From the NCBI GenBank assembly GCA_009823505.1, contig VZQC01013859.1, positions 2,727,937 through 2,791,936 of the forward strand: a stretch of 64,000 bases of DNA, written 5' to 3'. The stretch is from Rhizomys pruinosus (Eukaryota; Chordata; Mammalia; Rodentia; Spalacidae). The notes below the pieces were generated by a model. That model worked only from the letters and a program-made list of their open reading frames with translations, had not been told where the DNA came from and ran no database searches. A program made the translations under genes and the position numbers. How positions within the stretch are numbered: the first letter of the stretch is position 1; the number at the start of each line of letters is the position of its first letter. This document shows, one piece after another, positions 53,930 through 64,000 of this stretch.

Positions 53930-56156
53930 GCGTTTTAAAACCTCCTTGGTGTTATTTACCCACCCTTCCTCCCTTTCCCACTACATTACCCTCCCTGTCC
54001 TCCTTTTCCCAGTTAAGTGCTTCTCCCTATCTTCCCTCTTTGTCCTTCATAGACTCTGTGTCCTCCTATTCCCCTCTCTAGAGCTCCTTCTCCCTTCTTC
54101 CCTCTGTGGTCCCTTTCTACTTTCCTGGCTTCTGCACAATCTATATATTCAAACCTAAATATGAGGAGCCAGGATCCACAAATACAGGAACATGTGACGT
54201 TTATATTTCTGGCTCTGCGTTACCTCACTCAGTATACTTTCCAGTTCCATCCATTGACCTACAAACTTCATGATTTTATTTTTCTTCACAGCTGCACAGA
54301 ATCCCACTGTGTATATATGCACCACACTTTTATTGTCTATTCATCAGTTCAAGGTCATTGAGGCTACTTCCATTTTCTAGCCTTTATGAATAGAATGACA
54401 ATAAACATGGATGAGTAAGTTATCTCTGTAGTAAGATACTGAGTCTCTTGTGGTATATGACAAGGAGTGTGGTACACCTGGGTCATATGGTAGATCTATT
54501 TAGCTTTTTGAGAATTCACCTTGATTTCCATAGTGAGTGCAGCAGTGTACAATCCCACCAACAGTGAATGAGGGTCCCCATTCAGGGAAACCTTACCAGC
54601 ATTTGCTATAAATTGTTTTCATGATTTTACCCATTCTGATTGGGGTAAGATGAAATCTCATGGAAGTTTTACTTTGCATTTCCCTGATTGCTAAAGATGC
54701 TGGACACTTTTTTTTTTTTAAGATATTTAACTTTTTATTTCTTCTTTTTAGAGCTCTCTGTTTATATTCATAAACCTCTTTTATTGATTGGGTCATTTTT
54801 GTTCTAATTCTTTTTTTTTAGTTTTTGTACATTCTGGATATTAATCTTTTACCAGATACACAGTTGGCAAAGATTCTCTCTTGCTCTGTGAGCTTCCTTT
54901 TCCCTCAATTGTTTTCTTTGCTATATAGCTTTGTACTCTTATGAAATTCTATTTGTCAATTTTGTCCTTAATTCCTGGGCAAATAGAGTCCTCTTTACAA
55001 AGTTCTTTTCTGTACTTTATCTTGTGGGGTGCTGCCTATGTATTTTGGGCATCGTTGTCAACTATCAGATGACTGTAATGATGTACAAGCATGTTTCAGT
55101 CTTCTGTTTTGTTCTATTGCTTACATGTTTATTTCATGCCAGTCCATGCTATTTTTCTTACTATGACTCTGCACTTTAGCTTGAAGTCTAGTATGACAGT
55201 CCCTTCAACATTGTTCTTTTTGTTCAGGATCACTTTGGCTATCCAAGGTCTTTGGTGCTTCCATATAAATTTTAGGAGTTTTGGTTCATCAATTATGTGA
55301 TGATTGTCATAGGAATTTTGATTTGTAGTGAATTATATCTGCAAATTGCTTCTGATAGAAATGTCATTTTCACAATATTAATTCTACCAATCTGTAAACA
55401 TGGAAGGTCTTTCCATCTTCTAGTGTCTTCCTCAGTCTCTTTCTTTAGAGATTTAAAGTTTTCGTTGTTGGGGTCTTTCATCTCCTCAGTTAGGTTTATT
55501 CTTAGATACTTTTTCTTTTTGAGGCTTGTTCTAGTTTTTCTTCAATTGCTGTGGCAAAACATTCTGACCAATACCAGCTTAGGGAGGAAAGGGTTTATTT
55601 AGCTCACATTTCCCGGGAGCCCAAGGTAGGAATCTGGAGGCAGGAGCTGGAGCACAGGCCATGGAGGAATGCTGCCTATTGGCTTGCTCCTCTGGCCCAT
55701 ACTCAGCCTGCTTTCTTATACAACACAGAACCAACCATCTACCCAGGGTGGCACCACCACAGTGGACTGGGCTCTCCCACATCACTTAGAAATCAAGAAA
55801 ATACCCCCACAGACATGGTCATAGGCTAGTCCAATGGAGGAAATTCCCCAACTGAGGCTCCATCAGCCCAGGTGGATCAAGTTGACACTAAAGCTATTCA
55901 GCACAAGGCTATAGTGAATGGGAGTGTTTCCGTGTTCTTTCTCTCATCATGCTTCATTTTGGTATGTAGAAGGTCTACTATGTTTTGTATGATGACTTTG
56001 TATCCTGCAATTTTGCTGGAAGTGTTAATCCTTTTTAGAAGTTTTCTGGTGGAATCTGGGGATCTCATCATATGCAAATGAGAATAATTTTACTTCTTTT
56101 CCTGTTAGCATCCCTTTAATTTCCTTCCTTCTTTTGTCTTACTGCTCTAGTTAGGG

Positions 56157-56165
<9 letters not shown>
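53930..56165 (-). mobile_element. L1 (ORF2 C-terminal half and 3' UTR), split by an LTR
   Basis: Minus L1: 3' UTR complement (C/T-rich, 53940-54180), then ORF2. The frame at 54593-54796 reads AIREMQSKTSMRFHLTPIRM, a C-terminal signature. At 55930-56165 the text corresponds to the end of the reverse-transcriptase region. Multiple stops. The family A LTR at 55527-55905 interrupts ORF2. Confidence 0.85.
55527..55905 (-). mobile_element. MaLR solo LTR, family A, with 5-bp target duplication
   Basis: On minus it begins TGTGCTGAATAGC and ends AGAACA. 'aggct' lies on each side (55522-55526, 55906-55910). Same family as the provirus LTRs. Confidence 0.88.
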
Positions 56166-56195
<30 letters not shown>

Positions 56196-56220
56196 TACAT
56201 ATATATATATATATATATAN
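56158..56220. repeat. (CA)n(TA)n microsatellite ending in a single N
   Basis: Dinucleotide array followed by N at 56220, an assembly join. Confidence 0.95.
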
Positions 56221-56568
56221 ATGAATAGAAATGAAGTAGAGAAATTGTTTAAAATTAATATTTAATGAGTGATCCAGAGAGAGACCGAGGCAAAGACAGA
56301 GATGGAGAGAGAACACAACATGGGGGCATTGGGGACACCATGAACAGACCAAAAGGGACCTAAGTTTGAATTCTGAGCCACAGAAAGGAAATAATACGTA
56401 TTGAAGGACACAAAAGATATTCTTCAGTGAAATCATAGAAGACAATTTCCCAAACCAAGAGAAAAAGGTGCCCATCCATGTACTTAGAAGCCACAGAACA
56501 CCAAATAGATAGGACCAGAAAAGAAATTCTTCAATGACGTCATTATACGTCAAATTAAAACCACCAAA

Positions 56569-56712
56569 GCTGAGCATAGATGTCACACACCTTTAATCTA
56601 GCAATTAGAGGCAGAGAGGGCTGATTTTCTGTGCGATTAAGACCAGCCTGGTTTTAACAGAGAGTTCTAGGCCAATTGGATACAGTGAGGCCCTGTTCTC
56701 AAAAACATACCA

Positions 56713-56740
<28 letters not shown>
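56569..56740 (+). mobile_element. B1 SINE, diverged
   Basis: B1 order present; long A tail. Confidence 0.8.
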
Positions 56741-56748
<8 letters not shown>

Positions 56749-57128
56749 TTAAACAACAGAATAACAAAGATAGTGAAAAGGAAAGGGTGAAAAGAAATGT
56801 CAACGTCATTTAATAAAGCCAGGCCCATTAGAGCAACACCTGAATAAACCTTCAAAGCCAGAAGCAGTGGAAGATGTTTTCCAAGTCCTGAAAGACCCAC
56901 AACGGCAACCCAGACTATAATATCCAACTAAACTATCTGTTAATATTGAAGGAGTAATAAAAAATCTTCCAGATAAAAAACAGATTTCAAGGTTTTCATG
57001 AGGATAAGTCCAGTTCTACAGTAGGAAGACTTATGGAAGACATTCAATCTGAACAGAATACTAACATACTAAAAGCGTCACAGAACAAATAAACACCCCA
57101 ATGTCAGGACAGAACCACAACAGACCCT

Positions 57129-57410
57129 TAGCCAGGCATTGTGGTACGTGCCTTTTAACCTACGCACTCAGGGGACCGATCTCTGTCAGACTGCGACTGT
57201 TCTACACACGTGCCTTCCCGGTTAGCTGGGTTGCAGAGAGGGCCCTGACTTTTTTTTTTTTTAATCTTTTTGAGACAGGGCTCCCTGTCGCTCTACTGCC
57301 TGGAGTCACTCTGTAGATGCTCGGGTGCCTTGGACACTCACGGATCCGACCTACCCCTTGCCTCCTCAAGTGCTGGACTAAGGCCTGGGCCACCCACAAC
57401 CTGGCCTTGG
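57129..57410. mobile_element. Inverted pair of B1 SINEs
   Basis: Plus B1 at 57129-57250 meets a minus B1 at 57250-57410, tail to tail. Both are full of single-base deletions. Confidence 0.78.
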
Positions 57411-57823
57411 AGGACCCTATCTTTTAAAACACAGAGGTATATGTCATACAATAATAAAATAAATGAGGAAAGCAAAGAAATACGATCTAGAGACAAATGC
57501 ACCACAAAATCAACAAAATGACAAAAATAGTACACCTCTTTCAGTAACTGATTGTTATTAATTTTTTGATTCTCCAATAAAAAGATACAAAACTAATGAT
57601 CAGATGAAGAAGAAACCGGACACATCTTTTTCTGCGTCCAAGAAATACACCTCATTATTAGAGAAGACATCAGCCTGTAAGGAAAAGGATTACAAAAAGG
57701 CATCCTAAGCAAAGGCACTGAGAAACAAGCAAGCATAGCTACTCTAATCTGACAACATAGACTTTAGAGGAAAACAAGTGAGAAGACATAAGGAAGACAT
57801 CTCGTACTAAAGAAAAATAATTC

Positions 57824-58060
57824 GAGCTGGAGAGACTGGCTAGCGGTTAAGAGCGCGAACGCTCTTACAGAGGACCCGGATCAATCCCCAGCACCACCAT
57901 GGTGGCTCAAACCAGTCAAATACATTCCAGGAGAAACTCCAGTTCCAGGGGAATTCTGCACACCTCTTCTGAACCTCCGCAGCATTGCACGGAACAGGCG
58001 TGCACAAACTTGCATGCAGACAGTAATCTACAACACATGAGAAAGAAATATAAACCTAGA
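57824..58060 (+). mobile_element. B2 SINE, long form, error-rich
   Basis: Young long-form B2 by its internal repeat, but with many indels (for example in box A and at 'cagacagtaatctacaac'). Confidence 0.9.
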
Positions 58061-58213
58061 AAAAAAAGACGAAGAAACTAATCCACTGAAAGGATAATTT
58101 TATTTTTTAAACATTACTCATACCACCAAACACAGAGGCAACCACTTTTACTAAGAGACATATTATTGTATCTAAAAATCAGAGATTACCACAAACATAG
58201 TTATAGTAGATGA

Positions 58214-58525
58214 CTTTTTTTTTTTTTTTTCTGGTCATTTTGAGACGGTCTCATCCCTTTCCCACAAACATTATAGCAGATGGATGTTTTTTGTTTATTT
58301 TGTTTTTTTTTTGCTTTTGGGTTTTGTTTTTTTTTTGCTTTTTGAGACCAGGGTCTCCTTAGTCCCAATGGCCTAGAGCTCACTATGTACGACCCAGCTG
58401 GCCTCTGTCTCTACAAGTTGCTGGGACCTGGGGTTCACTATGTAGACAGATTGACTTGATCTTACAGAGATCCATCCTGTATCTCCCTCATTGAAGTGCT
58501 AGGATCTAGACAACATTGCAGCACC
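58214..58525 (-). mobile_element. Two nested minus B1 SINEs, error-rich
   Basis: One B1 start (58214-58262) is interrupted and a second, badly damaged B1 follows (58330-58525). Confidence 0.6.
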
Positions 58526-60269
58526 TGCACTTCATGAAATTAAAATTTTTAAAAAACACACGTAAAGTATGTGCAATAATTTTGTAACACCATGTAAACA
58601 AAAAATAATCTATGAATTATAGGCATGAGGAAGGAGAAGAAGCCCATGTCAATGGCATGAAAAGCAGATGAAACAATTTCCTAAATTACGAAAAGGACAT
58701 ACCCATTACAGATAGAAGAACAGTACACAAATAGACAGGACCAGAAAAGAAACTTCCCATGGCATATATATAGTTAAAACCTAAAAACAGATCTAAGAAA
58801 GAGTGTATTAAAAGTTGCAAGAGAAAATCTACAAGTCACACCCATCAGAATAAAGGCTAACCTCTCAATGAAAACTTTAAAAGCCAGAACGTGCCCAGAA
58901 CAATGTACTTTAAGTTCTAAAAGACTACAATGCCAATCCCATATTATAATTTACCCCAGGCAAAACCATCTGACAAAAAGGCTTACCAAAATTCTAGTTC
59001 TCACCAAACCAGCTCTGACAGAGAACTACTGAAAGCAATTCTTCAGACTTAAAGGATTAAAAAGACGATAAGCACAGGACAAAAAGCCTACAGACATAAG
59101 CAAAATATAACTTGAATACAAAAAATAGGACTAGAACACAAAAGAGCAAACAAAAGAAACAAAAAGAGCAAAAAAAGCAAACAAAATGACAGCAATTAAA
59201 CACAATACCTATGAATGAATGACTTTAAATATTAATGGCCTACAAAGCCCCAATCCAAAAGACAGATGTTAGTTGAATAGATAAAAATCAAAACTCACAA
59301 CCTCTTTTGTTGTCTTACAAGAAATACACAGCTTTACCTTCAAGGGTAGGCACCACCTTAGCATGATCGAGAACAGAAAAAGGACGGTGTCACAATCTTA
59401 ATTATAATACAGACTTCAAAACCACAAAATTTCTCTCAGAGAGATAAAGGACACTTCATTCTGATCAAGAGAACACCAATTTAGCCCAAATATTACAATC
59501 CTAAACACAGTAAACTCTGGCATATCCAATTTTTGTAAAAGCATACTTCTGACTTCAAGACACAGATGAACCCTAACTCAGGAATAGTAGGAGAGATTTC
59601 AATACCCACTTTCTCCAATAGAAACAACAACTACAGATATTCACCAATTCAATGACATATATGTCACAATTTACCTAACAGACATCTATAGATAACATTT
59701 CACCAAAACACCAAAGAATACGCATTCTACTTAGCAACACAGGGTAGTTTCTCTAAAATAGATTACAATTAAAGAACGGAAAAACCAAATCTCAACAAAT
59801 AATAGACACCACATATCCTCTCGACTCTGACACATGCAATACCAGCTTGTCAGCAATGGCAAAAGAATCTATAGAAATCATGACAACACTCATGGAAATT
59901 AAACAACCCATTACTGAATGACAAATGGATCAAAGAAATAAAAAGGTAATAAAAAATTTCTGGTAACTAAATGAGGAGAAAAAACAACATGCCAAAACCT
60001 CTGGGAATATTAAAAACAACACCTCCAAGAGGAAAGTTTATATATCTCTAAGTGCCACATTAAAACCAAAAAATTCCTCTTATCTGTAAGCAGCCTAAAG
60101 TGACCTGCAAAAATGGTTCGCTATTCTCTTGCATCCAGAAACCCTACAAATCATGCAAATTCAAGGGGGTTCCAATCTTCATGTTCACTTATAAGAACAC
60201 CCAATGAAATTGCCCAGGCACAAGGCGTATGCATATCCAAAAAGCCACAAGAATCTGAAACAGATGCAT

Positions 60270-60790
<521 letters not shown>

Positions 60791-61344
60791 ATAATCTGAA
60801 CTTAAGGTTTAGATGTAGGCATTCCCTAGTCAATTGAGCATATCCAGGTGAAGCAATGACCCAAGATCAGCACATGCAATTCCAGACGCTCATGTCCGTA
60901 ACCCCTACATGAGCTCCCGCGTGGCACACATTGCAAGATTTCATCACATGCAAAAGGAACAAACTGTTTCCTAAGCCAGAAGAGGAGGTTGCCCAGAAGA
61001 AAAAGATATCCCATAAGAAACTGAAGAAACAAAAACTGCATATGGCAAGGGAAGGAATTGAGCATAAAATAAATGCACATAAAAGGAAATAAAAACCAGA
61101 AAGATACAACAAAGACCTTACTACTTACAATTGCAAGAATTCTGGGAAAACACAGTACAAACCAAAGCCCAAAGATGGAAGAAATCAATAACTAAGTGCA
61201 CTAAATTAAAAATAGAACAAACAAAAATCATGAACATCAATGAGTTTAAGAGCTGGCATTCTTTGAAAATATTCAGGAAACTACCAAGACCCTCTTGCTC
61301 AATTAACCTAAAGAGGAAACCCACAAATCAATGAAGATAGAAAT

Positions 61345-61960
61345 GAAAAAGGACAAGGCTGCTGAGCTTTGTCCAAAAGGCCCTTTTCTAAAAATATTAT
61401 ACAATTTAGTTAGAGTTATCAGGCTGTATAACTTAGCCTTTCTGGTGGCTTAAAATAATACTAATGCCCATTTCCAATTTGGCCAAGAGGACTTAAGGGA
61501 AACTTTGTTCCCTTGCCCTCAGAGGTCCCAGGGACATGCATCGGGGCCTCTCTTGAAATGTCCTGCAAATGTGAGTCACAGTCTTCTGTGCAGGGAGTTT
61601 ATCCCAGATCCACATAGGGACTTCAGCAGTGTCCATCTATAAAAGGAAAGTCTGCTATGCTCAAAAATTTCGGGAAGCCTAGTCTCAAACAAGACATTTA
61701 CTTTGTCTCTGAGTAGATGGAAATGGTAATATCGAAAAGCCAAACAGGAGCCAGGGACCTCCCTCCCTCCCCCCCAAAAACCCGAGTGACCCCCTGAGAC
61801 AAGATCCTCAAACTGACCTTGAGAAAAAACAAAACCTTGGTTATTTGGGCTAACTAATGTGCCTTAAAACATCCAAAAGGAAAAGTATAACCAGAAATAG
61901 TCGTAAGGCTTGAAAAATTGTACTTCAGGTATTAAACTTGAGATCTTAGTAACAAGAAAA
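61345..61960. mobile_element. Unidentified insertion inside the L1
   Basis: About 600 bases with no L1 homology between two L1 ORF2 segments. It is GC-richer than its surroundings, has an 8-9 base C run near 61780, and lacks SINE cores. Could be an LTR of an ERV; no TG...CA ends could be fixed because of the poor sequence quality. Confidence 0.4.
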
Positions 61961-62034
61961 AAAAAGAAAAAGAAAAGCAACAACAAGAAGAAAAAAAACA
62001 AAATATATAAAAAAGCCAGCGAAAAAAAAAAAAA

Positions 62035-62190
62035 AAAAAAAAAGGTGACCCACGCATTTAATACCTGCTACTTGGTGGGCAGAGGCGGTGGATATTTGTG
62101 AGTTCAAGCCCAGCCTGGTCTTACAGAGTGAGTTCCAGGACAGCTGGGCACAGGGCAGACCCTGTCTCCGAAAAGACAAAAAAAATGTAT
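62035..62190 (+). mobile_element. B1 SINE, error-rich
   Basis: B1 with several single-base gaps; A-run before it. Confidence 0.85.
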
Positions 62191-62481
62191 GGAAAAAATA
62201 ATTTTAAACACTACATATAATTCCATTAGTTACAAAACTTCAGAAAATGGATGAATTTCTAGAAACATCTGAACTACCAAAGTACCAAAGTTAAACATGG
62301 AGATAGCAACTTAAATGGACCCTAAACAAGATAAAGAATAGTAAGTAAAAACATTATCTTCCAACTAAAGAAAGCCCAGATCTCAGTGGATTCAAGTGCA
62401 GAATTCTATTCGACTTTCAAAAGAACTAGAATCAATACTTCTCAAAATCATTTCTAAAAATAAAAACCGGGAGCGCTCCAA

Positions 62482-62665
62482 CAACTTTTTTTTTTTTTTT
62501 TTTGGTCTTTTCGAGGACAGGTCTCCCTGTAGCCCCAGCAATCCGTGGAACATCACTCTGTAGATCCAGGCTGGCCTTGAACTCACATAAGATGCCGGCC
62601 TGTCTCTACTTCCTCTGAAGTTGCTTAGGATTAAAGGCGTTTGCCACCACCCACTGGCTCCAAAC
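62482..62665 (-). mobile_element. B1 SINE, error-rich
   Basis: Minus B1 with extra single bases ('cagcaatccgtggaacat', 'gtagatccaggctgg'). Confidence 0.88.
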
Positions 62666-63067
62666 ACTTCTATTGAAGCCAGCCGGTTATCACTCTTAAT
62701 ACCAGGCCTGGTTAAGACTACAAAACACCACACACACCACCACAACACACACACCACAACATACCAAAGCTTGACTATTAGGCCAATAACTCTGATGGAA
62801 TATAGATGTAAAATAAGAAACTTACACACTGGATACAGGCATATATGAAAAAGACTAAGCAGCAGGATCAAGTTGGCTTTATCCTGGAAATAATTCAACA
62901 TACATAAGTTGATAAATGTAATAAATCATGTAAATGGGAGTTAAAATTCATAAGATAATCACAATCGAAAGACTAGGACTGGAAAGAACGTACCTCAACA
63001 TAATAAAGCCCTCTATTATGACAGATCCCAAAGACAACAGCATCCTAATGGAGAAAATCTTAGAAAG

Positions 63068-63310
63068 GGGTCTTAGTTTTATACATGTTTTTAATTTTTT
63101 TAATGTGTAGAGTGCACTGTCTGCATGTAGGTTGATGCACCTCGTGTCACTGCAATGTGGCGGAGGTCAGAAGATGGTGTCGGATTCCACTTAGAAATGC
63201 AGGTTAAGATGGTTTCTTATGCCACCGTGTGCGGTGCTGGAAATCGAAACAGATTATCTTTGCAGAGCCAGTCGGTGCTCCTTAACCGCGTGAGCCATCT
63301 CTCCAGCCCG
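63068..63310 (-). mobile_element. B2 SINE, error-rich
   Basis: Minus B2 with indels in body and head ('gtgtgcggtgctggaaatcg'). Confidence 0.88.
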
Positions 63311-63365
63311 AAGGGTCTTATTAAAATCAAGCAATGATGACAGGGTATCCACTATCCAACACTCA

Positions 63366-63490
63366 TTCGCTCGCTCTCTTCCTCTCTCTCTCCTCTCTCG
63401 TTCTCTCTCTCATCTCATCTCTATACTATATATATATATACTATGATGTATATGTGTATGTGATAGTGTGTGATGTGTGTGTGATGTATC
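63366..63490. repeat. (TC)n(TA)n(TG)n microsatellite
   Basis: Mixed dinucleotide array. Its position next to 'atccctaactta' mirrors the (CA)n(TA)n array at 56158-56219, which lies next to 'ttagggat'. Confidence 0.9.
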
Positions 63491-63750
63491 CCTAACTTAG
63501 GAGCAGTAAGACAAAAGAAGGAAGGAAATTAAAGAGGATGCTAACAGGAAAAGAAGTAAAATTTTCTCTTTGCAATATGATGAGATCCCCAGATTCCACC
63601 AGAAAACTTCAAAATGATATAAACTTCCAGCAAAATTGCAGGACTTACAAAGTCATACATACAAAACATAGTAGACCTTCTACATACCAAAAATGAAAGC
63701 ATTTGATGAGAGGAAAGTAACACGGAAACACTCCCATTCCCTGGCATAGT

Positions 63751-64000
63751 TGTGCTGCATAGTCTTTAGTGTCAACTTGATCCACCTGGGCGATGGAGCC
63801 TCAGATTGGGGAATTTCCTCCATTGGACTTAGCCTATTGGACTACTGATGCAGTTCTGTGGGGTATTTCTTGATTTTATAGTGCATGTGGGAAGGCCCAG
63901 TCCACTGTCGGTGGTGCCACCTGCGTAGATGGTTGGTTTCTTGTGTTGTATTAAGAAAGCAGGCTGAGTATGGCAGAGGAGCAACAGCCAATAGCAGCAT
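63751..64000 (+). mobile_element. MaLR LTR, family A, cut by window end
   Basis: Starts TGTGCTGCATAG. It sits in L1 ORF2 at the same site as the minus LTR at 55527-55905 and is its inverted copy. The remainder lies outside the window. Confidence 0.85.

Overview
The window is nuclear DNA from a muroid rodent. It is full of B1 (7SL-derived) and B2 (tRNA-derived) SINEs, with MaLR-type LTRs, decayed L1s, fossil MIR copies and long SINE-tail microsatellites. The young B1 copies carry a core that reads 'acagctggggctacaggg'. From memory, this is neither the Mus/Rattus form nor the cricetid form with its 'aaaggcgcaaag' block, so a muroid outside those groups (for example a gerbil-like lineage) is my guess, not a proven identification. 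I see no protein-coding exon, no functional RNA gene and no CpG-island promoter. The stretch is best read as intergenic or deep-intronic sequence.

Layout. 1-10 kb: an old L1 3' end, SINEs, an LTR-like block (7.3-7.7 kb) and a MaLR internal segment plus 3' LTR (9.3-10.5 kb). 10.5-14 kb: mostly unassigned DNA, then SINEs. 14-15.5 kb: ancient MLT1-, MIR- and L2-like fossils. 16.6-17.8 kb: a processed Ybx1 pseudogene on the minus strand, split by a young B1. 18-23 kb: largely unassigned, with a composite B2-B1 SINE. 23-29.4 kb: nested LTRs and a 2.1 kb direct duplication around a single N (27106). 29.9-34 kb: unassigned DNA with a near-perfect 91-nt hairpin at 31651-31741. 34-50 kb: L1 fragments, SINEs and microsatellites. 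50.5-53.8 kb: an L1 3' UTR carrying a complete, non-coding MaLR provirus (LTR-internal-LTR, 5-bp target duplication). 53.9-56.2 kb: a minus-strand L1 carrying a solo LTR. 56.2-64 kb: a low-quality block on the other side of an N that holds an L1 in the opposite orientation and ends in an inverted copy of 55.7-56.2 kb.

The main points are: (1) a composite SINE, the B2 tRNA head fused to B1 at one fixed junction, at three loci plus a probable fourth fragment; (2) the 31651-31741 hairpin, with a 40-position stem; (3) evidence that all three single-N positions (27106, 42107, 56220) mark unmerged or inverted contig overlaps rather than real duplications; (4) clean nested insertions with target-site duplications that order the transposition events. 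I found no new protein-based system. Repeat family names come from remembered consensus features, not from a database search, and boundaries are by eye (about 5-20 bases).
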